Assembly (NCBI GenBank): GCA_937891465.1
Contig: CALAHF010000104.1
Span: 24,501-88,500, forward strand
Direction: 5' to 3'
From: an uncultured Verrucomicrobiales bacterium
Lineage (GTDB): Bacteria; Verrucomicrobiota; Verrucomicrobiia; Verrucomicrobiales; DEV007
DNA: 64,000 nt
Shown here in pieces: positions 17,976 through 26,295 of this stretch. Position 1 is the first letter of the stretch. Every line of letters begins with the position of its first letter. The notes beneath the pieces were generated by a model that had not been told where the DNA came from, made no database searches, and saw only the letters and a program-made list of their open reading frames with translations. The translations under genes were made by a program, and so were the position numbers.

Positions 17976-19841
17976 TTACCTTGCAAACCAGCTGAAAACA
18001 TACAGAACGCCCAGCAAGACAACCCCGAGGATCGCGGTGATGCCAATCGGGAAGGCTCCGCGCCGACCGCGCTCAAAAAGCTGGTCGCGACGTTTCTCGC
18101 GTTCAGCTGAATTCAGCCCTTGCGCCAACCAAACCGGTGTTACGAGCCAGCTGAGAATTCTTGAAGGTGCGGTGGTGAAGAAACTGCTGAGTCGTGGAAT
18201 GAAGCCGTCGACAACACCCTTTCGAGTCGCTGCGTTCACACTGTTGAGCGATTTATCGGTCGCTTTGTAAAACAGCTGGCCGCCCTTGCGGTAGAGCCAG
18301 TCGAAATCGAGCGAGATCGTCGAGGTCCGTTTCAACATTGGCAGGAAGAGAAAGAATACCAGCGCCGAGAGCATCAGTAGCTGCATCTGAGTGATGACGT
18401 GGCCTGCCGTGTAGGCGTTGTAATTCACCCCGTACGGTAAAATATCATAGAGCGGCTGCGGATTTACACCGAGGTAAATGCAGAGGAATGACAAAATTGC
18501 CATCGCCGTGAGCATGGTCCCTGGAGCCTCTTTCGGACGCAATCCCCGGTCTTTATTAAAGAAAACAAAGTAAGGAAATTTGATCCCGGCGTGAAGGAAT
18601 ACGCCGGCTGAGGCAGCTTCGAGAATCAACCACGCCCACCAGAGCGATGCGTGACCGTGCGCCGCTTCGTGCTCGGCTGCGTGAATGATAATTGTTTTCG
18701 AGGTGAATCCGCTGGTTCCCGGCACCGCAGAAATCGCGAGGGCACCAATCGTTCCAAAAATCAGCGTCAGCGGCATGGTTTTATAAAGCCCGCCGAGCTC
18801 GGTGCATTTGCTTTTGCCGACGCGATACAACACGGCACCAGCAGCCATCCAGAGAAGCGATTTGTAAATGATGTGGCAGAACGCGTGCGCCGTCGCTCCG
18901 CTGATGGCATCGTGCGTTCCAATACCCGCCGCACAAACCATGAATCCCACTTGGTTGATAATCGAGTATGCGAGAATCCGCCGCATATCGTTTTCCAACA
19001 GCGCATAGATAATCCCGTAGACGGACATGATGCAGCCGATCCAAATGAGAGGTTCCCAACCGGCGTAACCCTGCAGCAACGTGTAGACGGCTGTTTTCGT
19101 TGTGTAGGCACTGAGAATGAGACCGCCCGTGACACTTGCTTCGGGATACGAATCAGGGAGCCACGCTGCCAGCGGAGGAACTGCCGCATTAACCAGAATT
19201 CCAAGCAGAATCAACCAGGTTCCGGCGCTTTGTTCGGTGGCAAAATCGAATCCATCAAACTGAATCGAGCCACGCGACTGAATCGTCAGGACAATGCCCG
19301 CAAGGAGGAGCAGTCCGCCAAGCAGGTGAATCATGATGTAACGGTAAGCTGATCGTTTCGCCTTTTCCGTATTTCGCGCCAAAATCACGAAGGTTGAACT
19401 GACCGCCATCAGCTCCCAAAAAACATAGAGTGTGAGAAGATCTCCGGCAAACGCAACGCCGAGTGCACTGCCAATGTAAATCAATGCCGCGACGTGCTGC
19501 GTGCTCTTCTTCACATAAAACGCGAAGATGAAAGCGATCACCGCATTGAGACAGAAGATGTAACCGAACGCCTTGGCCAGCTTGTAGCCTGCTTCGGGAT
19601 TCTCCGCGCCGGGTGATTCTGTCCGGAGCAGTTCGAGCGGCTCGCCATTGGTGAGCCACGAAAAGACATCAAGGTTCCACTTGGTGTTGCCGTCGAGTTG
19701 CAAATAATACACATTCACAAATGCTAACGCGGGCAAAGCGATCACGTAGAAACTGCGAATCTTCTTCGGCAGAAACGGAACTAAAATTGCCCCGAGAATG
19801 AGGACAAAGGCCGGGGGGAAATCAGAGAACAACGTCGTCAT
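17976..19841 (-). CDS. Mrp antiporter large subunit, NuoL/MrpD-like (third copy)
   Basis: A 621-residue protein with about 14-16 membrane segments of the proton-translocating NuoL/M/N type. Motifs include FWELMAVSSTFVILAR and AYRYIMIHLLGG in the first half and AFCHIIYKSLLWMAAG in the second, with charged residues in membrane positions. It is the last gene of the operon and its start overlaps the small upstream gene by 20 bp. In the classic Mrp antiporter the large subunits are MrpA and MrpD. No full-length MrpA is present here, so this protein may take over part of the MrpA role. The C-terminal part has extra membrane helices (RRGAFPIGITAILG). Confidence 0.85.
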   Translation of the reverse strand: MTTLFSDFPPAFVLILGAILVPFLPKKIRSFYVIALPALAFVNVYYLQLDGNTKWNLDVFSWLTNGEPLELLRTESPGAENPEAGYKLAKAFGYIFCLNAVIAFIFAFYVKKSTQHVAALIYIGSALGVAFAGDLLTLYVFWELMAVSSTFVILARNTEKAKRSAYRYIMIHLLGGLLLLAGIVLTIQSRGSIQFDGFDFATEQSAGTWLILLGILVNAAVPPLAAWLPDSYPEASVTGGLILSAYTTKTAVYTLLQGYAGWEPLIWIGCIMSVYGIIYALLENDMRRILAYSIINQVGFMVCAAGIGTHDAISGATAHAFCHIIYKSLLWMAAGAVLYRVGKSKCTELGGLYKTMPLTLIFGTIGALAISAVPGTSGFTSKTIIIHAAEHEAAHGHASLWWAWLILEAASAGVFLHAGIKFPYFVFFNKDRGLRPKEAPGTMLTAMAILSFLCIYLGVNPQPLYDILPYGVNYNAYTAGHVITQMQLLMLSALVFFLFLPMLKRTSTISLDFDWLYRKGGQLFYKATDKSLNSVNAATRKGVVDGFIPRLSSFFTTAPSRILSWLVTPVWLAQGLNSAEREKRRDQLFERGRRGAFPIGITAILGVVLLGVLYVFSWFAR

Positions 19842-20160
19842 CGATATCCTCCGGTAAAGTTTCTTCCTCGGGCTCGCCGTAGTAATCTTCCTTTCGCTTC
19901 AGGAATATACCGAGCCCTTTCGCAGCTAAAATCATGAGGGTGCAGGCAACAAATCCAAGGACTGCGTAGAACCCGGGGATGTTGAATTTTCCAAAATCGA
20001 TTGGTGCCGTAGCGTGACGATCATGGCTGATCAACGCCGGGATTTCGACCAGAAAACTGATGATACAGGCCGCAATGAGTAGCCGCCACAGCAGTTTGCG
20101 CGACTTAGGTCGATCAAACCAGTCGAATTCGCGGGGGCTTTTGTCGTCTCCGTTTTCCAT
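19822..20160 (-). CDS. Small two-helix membrane protein in the mrp operon
   Basis: A 112-residue protein with two membrane segments (about residues 24-44 and 65-86), a charged N-terminus (DDKSPREFDWFDRPKSRK) and a very acidic C-terminus (EPEEETLPEDIDDD). It is not one of the seven classic Mrp subunits and I do not recognise the family. Position between two antiporter-like subunits, with a 20-bp overlap to the next gene, argues for an accessory subunit of the complex. Confidence 0.65.
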   Translation of the reverse strand: MENGDDKSPREFDWFDRPKSRKLLWRLLIAACIISFLVEIPALISHDRHATAPIDFGKFNIPGFYAVLGFVACTLMILAAKGLGIFLKRKEDYYGEPEEETLPEDIDDDVVL

Positions 20161-20178
20161 ATCAAAAAATAAAATCCG

Positions 20179-21735
20179 TCAGCCTTTGGTTACAGTTTCA
20201 GCAAACGTTCGGGCCAGGTCAGCGATGAATCCGCCTTTGAAGAATAAAAAGACAGAGATCAAAGCAGTGAGACACAATGGAAGCACGCAAGCCAGCGGTG
20301 CTTCTTTGATATTCGCCCAGGAAAATTTGTCTTTCGCGTATTCGCTCGTGGAATCGCTCGAGGGGAAAAAGGCCTGATAAACAATTGGGAAAAAATACGC
20401 GGCATTCAAAATCGTGCTGATGAGGAACGCAACGATCAGAGCAACGTGACTTGGGTGAGGTGAGGATGCGGCTCCCATCACAAGGTGGAATTTCGAAATC
20501 AAACCAATGGTTGGCGGCAATCCGATGACTCCGAGCGATCCGATAAAAAATGCACCCATTGTGAACGGCATCCGTTTACCCAGACCCGCGATTTGCGAAA
20601 TATATTTCTTTCCAGTGGCGACAAAAATCGCGCCGGCGCAGAAGAATAAAGTGATCTTTCCAACGGCGTGAGCCGCGATATGCATCGTTGCGCCCTGAAT
20701 CGAAAGCGTGCTCAGCAGCGCGGCCCCCAGAATAATATAAGAAAGCTGCCCAATGGTGGAAAACGCGAGACGCCGTTTCAAATTGTCCTGCGTAAGAGCA
20801 ATCAGTGAAGAGGTAATCACGGTGAACGCTGCGATCCAGGCAAGGACTTCGGCCGGATTTTGAAACAGCGCCGGATTTTCTCCGCCTGCTTTTTTCAGGA
20901 AATCGATTCCGAAAACGCCGGTCACCACTCGTAAAATGCAGAAGACACCTACCTTCACAACGGCAACGGCGTGAAGCAACGCTGACACAGGTGTTGGCGC
21001 GACCATGGCACCCGGCAACCAAGAGTGAAACGGCATCATGCCCGCCTTGGAAAAACCAAAACAGAGCGCGAGCAGCAAAATCAGCATCGGCCAGTAGCCC
21101 ATCTCCTGATTGGCGAGAATGGCTTCGCCTGCAAAACTGAGATCACCACCGGTTTTCACGGCGACAAAAATTAAGGCAGGCAGCGCGAATCCTACAGACG
21201 TCCCGACAAGGTAAGTGAGATAAGTTCGTCCACCGCCGCGCGCTTCTTTGTCCTGATGATGGGTCACCAACGGCCAGGTTGCGAGCGAGAGCAGCTCATA
21301 GAAAAGATAGAGGGTCAGTAAATTACCGGCAAAGGCGACCCCCAATGTTGCGGACAACGAGATGGCGAAAAACACGAAGAATCGAGTCTGCGAATGCTCT
21401 TTCAAGCCGCGCATATAACCGATCGCGTATAGTGAAGTGAGAATCCACAAGCTCGACGCCACGAACGCAAAGAGCATTCCCAATTCATCGACGTGGAACA
21501 TAATCGGGATATTTATGCCCTCGCCAATCTTCTGAACGAAGGTGTATTCCACGTGCGTTCCGTTTTTCAGAAACTTGAAATAGATCGCCAACACAAATCC
21601 CAGCTTCACAAAACCAGCGAGAAACGTGATCGCTTCCCGCATGAACGGTTCTTTGCGAAAGATCAATAATGCGGGAACGGCCAGCAGCGAAGCAAGGCAG
21701 GCCCAGACTGGAAGCATGCTGGTTTCAACTGTCAT
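20179..21735 (-). CDS. mrpD: Mrp antiporter subunit D-like (NuoM/N type, second copy)
   Basis: A 518-residue membrane protein. The start MTVETSMLP overlaps the previous stop by the ATGA tetranucleotide; an upstream start would only add eight residues. Motifs: LFYELLSLATWPLVTHH (conserved glutamate of the proton channel, about 130), FSKAGMMPFHSWLPGAMVAPTPVSALLHA (about 225-255), and LKRRLAFSTIGQLSYI. These are hallmarks of the proton-conducting antiporter family shared by complex I and Mrp. It is paralogous to the gene just upstream. Confidence 0.88.
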   Translation of the reverse strand: MTVETSMLPVWACLASLLAVPALLIFRKEPFMREAITFLAGFVKLGFVLAIYFKFLKNGTHVEYTFVQKIGEGINIPIMFHVDELGMLFAFVASSLWILTSLYAIGYMRGLKEHSQTRFFVFFAISLSATLGVAFAGNLLTLYLFYELLSLATWPLVTHHQDKEARGGGRTYLTYLVGTSVGFALPALIFVAVKTGGDLSFAGEAILANQEMGYWPMLILLLALCFGFSKAGMMPFHSWLPGAMVAPTPVSALLHAVAVVKVGVFCILRVVTGVFGIDFLKKAGGENPALFQNPAEVLAWIAAFTVITSSLIALTQDNLKRRLAFSTIGQLSYIILGAALLSTLSIQGATMHIAAHAVGKITLFFCAGAIFVATGKKYISQIAGLGKRMPFTMGAFFIGSLGVIGLPPTIGLISKFHLVMGAASSPHPSHVALIVAFLISTILNAAYFFPIVYQAFFPSSDSTSEYAKDKFSWANIKEAPLACVLPLCLTALISVFLFFKGGFIADLARTFAETVTKG

Positions 21736-23321
21736 GGCTTGATGGTGAGGCGGATCCACTCAACGATTTGTCCGTTATACACACCCAATAAAATGATGAT
21801 AGCAGTCGTGCCGAAAAGTGGAATCAACGAGCGCAGCGGTGCTTCACGTTCCAATAGGGTTAGTTCATCGTTCGTAGAATGATCATCTTTCTCATCGTCG
21901 TGATGTGCGTGATCATGACCTTCAGCCGGTTTGGCTCCGAAAAAGGCGATTTCAAAAATCCGGAAGAACAGCACGACGTTCACCAAGCTGGAGATGATCA
22001 GCGCGATAACGAATTCCCAGTGACCGCCTTCGATGCCGCCACGGATGAGATAGAATTTACTGAAAAATCCGCAGGTCGGTGGGATTCCGATCATGGCAAG
22101 GGCTCCCACGACAAATCCGGTCATGGTCAGAGGCATTTTCTTAAACATTCCCGAAAGATGCTCGATTCGGGTCGCGTTGGCTTTCTTCGCAAAAATTCCA
22201 GCGCAGAGAAACAAGCAAAGCGTCATGAACGCATCAGCCAAAATATGATAGGCCGCGCCGGACATTCCCCAGCGCTCCGGATCACCTAACCATGCGCCGC
22301 CGACCATGTAACCGACTTCGGCGACGATGAGATAGCAGAGCATTTTTTTCAATTCGCGCTGCGCCAAGGCCAGGGTGGATCCGGCGAGAATTGCTATGAC
22401 CGCGAGAATAACGACGGCATCGCTCCACCCAACGTGATCAACGAAAATCCATTCCCATCCGAAAACCGACAGCATCACCCGAATCATGATATAGACCGAA
22501 ATCTTCGTCATCAGCGGCGCTAAAATGCAGCTGCTCGTCGAAGGGCAATAGCTGTAGGCATTCGGAAGCCAGCCGTAGAGTGGGAAAAAGGCCATCTTGA
22601 TCCAGATTCCAACCATGATGAGGATAAACGCCACCATGACCGGCTTGGATCGGCCGATCTCGAAATCATTCGCGGCCAGCACTTCCTGAATGTGCGCCAT
22701 GTTGAGCGATCCCGTTTGGAGATACAAATAGCCGACACCGAGAAGGTAAAACGAAGCCCCCACCGTTCCCATAAGGATGTAGTTGAACGCAGCCATTGTG
22801 CCGCGCCGCTTGCTGCCCATCGCGATCAGCGCATAACTGGTCAGCGACGTAACTTCGACAAGAACGAACAAGTTGAACGCATCTCCCGTGATCGTCATTC
22901 CGAACAAGCCAACGCAGAGCAGCAAATAAAGCGTATAAAACTGAGGCGTTTTTGAAGCCGCCTTTTGATTGACGCGGCGAATGGAAAAAATCGACACAAA
23001 AATCGAGACGATCGCGATGGCCAGCAACAGAAATCCGTTGAGCGTATCGACCCGCAGTTGAATTCCGAATCCTTTGGCGATTTCGACAGGACCGTGGATC
23101 CCTGGAGCCATTTTACCCGGCTCCCAGCCGCCGACAAAATAATCAACAGGACCTGTTTCGAGAACCTGGGTCAGCGTTCCAATGACTGCGGAAAGCGACG
23201 TGAACAACGCGACCAAAACGACCGGCATGCAGACGCGATGATCCCGCGAACCAACCAGCCCGATGATCACTGCACCAAAAAGCGGCGCTAAAACAATGAG
23301 GATGGGAAATTGATCAGACAT
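21732..23321 (-). CDS. mrpD: Mrp antiporter subunit D (first copy)
   Basis: A 529-residue member of the same proton-translocating family. Motifs: LFVLVEVTSLTSYALIAMGS (conserved glutamate), FNYILMGTVGASFYLLGVGYL, and IKMAFFPLYGWLPNAYS with the key lysine. A cytoplasmic or periplasmic loop near residues 455-480 is rich in His and Asp (GHDHAHHDDEKDDHS), which is unusual for the family and may bind metal ions. The gene overlaps mrpC upstream by 8 bp and the next mrpD-like gene downstream by 4 bp, so it is translated with both. Confidence 0.88.
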   Translation of the reverse strand: MSDQFPILIVLAPLFGAVIIGLVGSRDHRVCMPVVLVALFTSLSAVIGTLTQVLETGPVDYFVGGWEPGKMAPGIHGPVEIAKGFGIQLRVDTLNGFLLLAIAIVSIFVSIFSIRRVNQKAASKTPQFYTLYLLLCVGLFGMTITGDAFNLFVLVEVTSLTSYALIAMGSKRRGTMAAFNYILMGTVGASFYLLGVGYLYLQTGSLNMAHIQEVLAANDFEIGRSKPVMVAFILIMVGIWIKMAFFPLYGWLPNAYSYCPSTSSCILAPLMTKISVYIMIRVMLSVFGWEWIFVDHVGWSDAVVILAVIAILAGSTLALAQRELKKMLCYLIVAEVGYMVGGAWLGDPERWGMSGAAYHILADAFMTLCLFLCAGIFAKKANATRIEHLSGMFKKMPLTMTGFVVGALAMIGIPPTCGFFSKFYLIRGGIEGGHWEFVIALIISSLVNVVLFFRIFEIAFFGAKPAEGHDHAHHDDEKDDHSTNDELTLLEREAPLRSLIPLFGTTAIIILLGVYNGQIVEWIRLTIKP

Positions 23322-23796
23322 CTGGGGAGGCTGAATCAGCGTTTTTTATTTGCGCGAGAATTTCGTCTTCTTCGAGCGTTCCGAATTCTTTGAAAAGCAT
23401 CTGAACTACAGCCAAAGCAACGCCCAGTGTCGCAACACCAACGACAATAGCCGTCAGCATAAGGACGTGCGGCAGTGGATTGGCGTAATTATCCGGTTCG
23501 ACGATATATTTTTCACCACCGCCTTTTGCGCCATGCTCGCCGTGCTGATCGGCACCGACCACTTCGGCAGATTTAGCTTCAGTATAGGGGTTAACGATAG
23601 GAATTTTCGATCCCTCGCCCTTCACACCGACTGACACATAAAAAAGAATGATCGCTGTTTGGAAAATCGACATCCCGATCAGCTTTTTGATGAGATTGTT
23701 TTTGGCAATCGTAGCCCACAATCCTATCATCATCAGGATCACGTAGACCCAATAATTGAAATATGGCTGGATGTTATCCTGGATGAATTCAAGCAT
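23314..23796 (-). CDS. mrpC: Mrp antiporter subunit C (NuoK-like)
   Basis: A 160-residue protein with three membrane helices, related to NuoK of complex I. IGMSIFQTAIILFYVSVG (about residues 40-57) is the second helix and HVLMLTAIVVGVATLGVALAVV the third. Between them lies an insertion of about 55 residues rich in His and Gly (QHGEHGAKGGGEK), making it longer than a typical MrpC of about 115 residues. It follows the MnhB-type gene by 6 bp. Part of the membrane core of the antiporter. Confidence 0.85.
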   Translation of the reverse strand: MLEFIQDNIQPYFNYWVYVILMMIGLWATIAKNNLIKKLIGMSIFQTAIILFYVSVGVKGEGSKIPIVNPYTEAKSAEVVGADQHGEHGAKGGGEKYIVEPDNYANPLPHVLMLTAIVVGVATLGVALAVVQMLFKEFGTLEEDEILAQIKNADSASPDV

Positions 23797-23802
23797 GTAG
23801 AT

Positions 23803-24615
23803 TTAGAGCCCCTCTTTGAGTTCACCCCGTGAAGAGAGGTTTGCGTAAATGGCGAACATGATCGCCGTGACCGTGAACGCGACACCAATCTCGACGCCCA
23901 ACATTGAATACGACCTCGCCATCTGTTCAGGATGGTCGCTGGAAATCATAAAGACTTTCAGCGCTCCGTAGTCCAGAAAGTTCCTTTCGAAGAACTGACA
24001 AAGCACTCCAAGTCCGGCATAAATCAAGATGCCAACACTGGCGAGCGTCATGAAATTTTTCTCGGAAAACCAATCCAGGGCGGATTTCAAATCGCGCGCA
24101 ATCGCAAGCAGGATAAAACTCGCACCCATGATCACCCCACCTTGGAAACCGCCACCTGGACTGTAGTGTCCATGGGCAATCACGTAGAGCGCAAAAAGCT
24201 GGATGATCGGAATGAGTAATTTGCAGGTCGTTCCGATAATGATCCGCGAATGATCGCCTTCAACAAAAGTGTCGTCTTCCACCGCTCGCATCGGAGGCGT
24301 GTCGCTTCCGTCACCAAATACACGCAAGATTGCAAAAATCGCAAGGCCTGCAGCGAAAACCACCACGGTCTCGAACATCGTATCGTAGCCCCGGTAGTCG
24401 GCAAGGACTGCCGTCACGACATTCGGAACTTTAGTGACTTCGTAGGTTTCGGTCAAAAAATCCTGTGAAACTGCTTTCGAGACTTGCTCGCCACTTTTGA
24501 GCTTGGGTCCTTGGTTGGCAGGTGAATGTGGGTCTCCCCATTCCGGAAAGTCACCCACTCCGAAAAGCAATAACGAACCCGTGAGAGTCACAGCGATGAG
24601 GGCAATCCACTTCAT
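23803..24615 (-). CDS. mrpB: Mrp antiporter subunit B (MbhE-like + MnhB)
   Basis: A 270-residue protein that joins two modules. The N-terminal part (about 1-100) with VTAVLADYRGYDTMFETVVVF matches the MbhE-like segment normally found at the C-terminus of MrpA. The C-terminal part (about 120-265) is MnhB-like, with AHGHYSPGGGFQGGVIMGA. The fusion, together with the separate DUF4040 gene next to it, replaces the C-terminal region missing from MrpA. It probably stabilises the complex and links to the ion path. Confidence 0.85.
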   Translation of the reverse strand: MKWIALIAVTLTGSLLLFGVGDFPEWGDPHSPANQGPKLKSGEQVSKAVSQDFLTETYEVTKVPNVVTAVLADYRGYDTMFETVVVFAAGLAIFAILRVFGDGSDTPPMRAVEDDTFVEGDHSRIIIGTTCKLLIPIIQLFALYVIAHGHYSPGGGFQGGVIMGASFILLAIARDLKSALDWFSEKNFMTLASVGILIYAGLGVLCQFFERNFLDYGALKVFMISSDHPEQMARSYSMLGVEIGVAFTVTAIMFAIYANLSSRGELKEGL

Positions 24616-24619
24616 ACAA

Positions 24620-24865
24620 TCAATCTGAAGACCTCCGTTTCGTATTATAAACCGTCGCGATTAAGAAAACCGCACTAACGCCGGCCCCAACAGCAGCTTC
24701 GGTAAAAGCCACATCAACGGCACCCATTTCCGCCCATAACAGACAGATCAGGAAACTGTAAATTCCAAACACCATTGAGGCACTTAGTAAATCCTTTACC
24801 TTCAATGAAATTACTGCGGCGACGATCAGGAAAATGAGGAGGATATAATCGAAAATTGGAATCAT
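24620..24865 (-). CDS. DUF4040 (MbhD-like) Mrp subunit
   Basis: An 81-residue protein with three short membrane helices. The sequence SLKVKDLLSASMVFGIYSF followed by WAEMGAVDVAFTEAAVGAGVS is the typical DUF4040/MbhD motif that also forms part of the C-terminus of full-length MrpA. Here it is a separate gene that overlaps the end of mrpG by 4 bp and is followed by mrpB 4 bp later. Confidence 0.85.
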   Translation of the reverse strand: MIPIFDYILLIFLIVAAVISLKVKDLLSASMVFGIYSFLICLLWAEMGAVDVAFTEAAVGAGVSAVFLIATVYNTKRRSSD

Positions 24866-25248
24866 CCCTGGTCCTCCTTCAATGCGTTGTTCGGCTTGTC
24901 TTTCTTCAATACCGGCTCAATCCCGTCCTCCCAACCAGCATCCATCAACGCATGCGTCGAAGTTGGGCTGGTGATCATGATGAAAGCACAAATGGCGAGC
25001 AACTTGAGCATAACCAAGAGCGTTACCCAGTTTTCGGAAATCCACTTTCCTGAAAACTCAAGATCGTGGATCTGAAAAACGGCAAAGCCCAAAATTACAA
25101 GCAAGCTGGAGAGCGTGTCGCCCTTACCCGCAGCATGCATTCGGGTATAAAAATCAGGGAAACGCTGAATTCCCACGGCTGATCCGAGAAAGAAAAGTAA
25201 TCCAAAGCAAATCAGGACCATACTGATGATGACAATCGCGTTCTCCAT
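24862..25248 (-). CDS. mrpG: Mrp antiporter subunit G
   Basis: A 128-residue protein with three membrane helices. FFLGSAVGIQRFPDFYTRMHAAGKGDTLSSLLVILG is the MrpG signature (the invariant YTRMHAAGK-like block near residue 34). The C-terminus is longer and hydrophilic (ALMDAGWEDGIEPVLKKDK). It is placed between mrpF (2-bp gap) and the DUF4040 gene (4-bp overlap). Confidence 0.9.
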   Translation of the reverse strand: MENAIVIISMVLICFGLLFFLGSAVGIQRFPDFYTRMHAAGKGDTLSSLLVILGFAVFQIHDLEFSGKWISENWVTLLVMLKLLAICAFIMITSPTSTHALMDAGWEDGIEPVLKKDKPNNALKEDQG

Positions 25249-25250
25249 GA

Positions 25251-25565
25251 TTATTTGGTTTCCTCCTCCCGGTTGAGTTTACCGGCGGAAGCGGGCATTT
25301 TGTGAAGGAAACGAGACGCAGCAATCGACCCGATAAAGTTCAGCAGCGCATACGCCAAGGCAAAGTCGACGAACATTTCAACCTGCTTGAAAATCGATCC
25401 AATAATCACGAGAAGCACCGCCGTCTTAGTTCCAATCACATTGACCCCGAGAATCCGGTCGATCGCAGTCGGCCCGATCCAAACACGCCACAAAGCCGGC
25501 AACATCATCAAAAAGAGAGCAACTCCAACGAAGTGGGAAAACGTCCCATTAAAGAAATCAACCAT
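25251..25565 (-). CDS. mrpF: Mrp antiporter subunit F
   Basis: A 104-residue protein starting MVDFFNGTF, overlapping the end of mrpE by 8 bp. An upstream in-frame start would lie inside mrpE and is rejected. Three membrane helices and the motif RVWIGPTAIDRILGVNVIGTK (about 26-46) with the conserved aspartate identify MrpF. The family contributes to sodium and cholate efflux in other bacteria. Confidence 0.88.
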   Translation of the reverse strand: MVDFFNGTFSHFVGVALFLMMLPALWRVWIGPTAIDRILGVNVIGTKTAVLLVIIGSIFKQVEMFVDFALAYALLNFIGSIAASRFLHKMPASAGKLNREEETK

Positions 25566-26100
25566 TGGACTTCCCTCCCTTTGGTTGCGGATTAAAAATT
25601 GCTGAAATGCGGCGCTCCATTTCACCATCGAGCCCTTTTGCCGTGAAATCGGATACGGCGTGGACGTAAAAGGTGTTCCCGAGAATCTTCATCGTAATAG
25701 TTCCCGGTGTCAGCGTGATCGAGTTCGCGAGCAAGAATTTCTCGAAATCGGATTTCAAAGTCGTCTCGTAGCGGATGATCTGAGGTGAAAGCGCCGTTGG
25801 TCCTTGAAAAGCCAACTTCAACAAATGAAGATTCGAGAGCACCACCTGCCACATCAGCCAAACGAAGTATCCAGACATGCGAAAAAATTGGCCAATCCGG
25901 GCTGCAATTCCAATTCTTCGATCAGAAAACAGCAAATCAGCGGACAACCAGGAGACAAACACACAGGAAATCACGCCCAGTGAAAGGTGAAAACCATCAT
26001 TCAGACCTGAAAATATAAACCACGTCGCCATCAATACGCCAAAAATCAGCAGTCGATACCCGATTAAGTGTGGTGATTCGTTTTTGCTCTCAGCCGCCAA
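25558..26100 (-). CDS. mrpE: Mrp antiporter subunit E
   Basis: A 180-residue MrpE/MnhE-family protein with an N-terminal membrane helix pair (about 15-60) and a cytoplasmic part. LLANSITLTPGTITMKI (about 128-144) is the family signature. It appears to start at a TTG codon (26100), since no ATG in frame lies near. This is the first gene of the ten-gene operon and its leader contains repeat copy 4. Confidence 0.85.
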   Translation of the reverse strand: MAAESKNESPHLIGYRLLIFGVLMATWFIFSGLNDGFHLSLGVISCVFVSWLSADLLFSDRRIGIAARIGQFFRMSGYFVWLMWQVVLSNLHLLKLAFQGPTALSPQIIRYETTLKSDFEKFLLANSITLTPGTITMKILGNTFYVHAVSDFTAKGLDGEMERRISAIFNPQPKGGKSNG

Positions 26101-26178
26101 AGTAGCAGGTTTGTAAGTGTTCCGAGGACTTCAAAGACGGAATTTTTAGCGTGAGACTTCAGGAAATGCAAGCGTTTC

Positions 26179-26222
26179 GATCTAATACTGTCAGTTCATC
26201 GAACTTACCCTATTGGTTCGTA
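26179..26222. repeat. AACAGGGT repeat, copy 4 (degenerate)
   Basis: GATCTAATACTGTCAGTTCATCGA followed by ACCCTATTGGTTCGTA aligns base by base with the inverted copy at 63281-63326. It lies in the divergent gap between mrpE and the dehydrogenase gene. Confidence 0.6.
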
Positions 26223-26295
26223 ATAATCGTAAGGCTTGCAGAATGGCGTGAAACGTCGATTTTTCCCCACACGAAATCCACAGACCAGATCAAAC

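Noticed and set aside
23130..23170. AACAGGACCTGTTTCGAGAACC in mrpD as another dispersed repeat
   Set aside because: It lies inside a conserved coding stretch and lacks the AGGGT core; treated as chance similarity.
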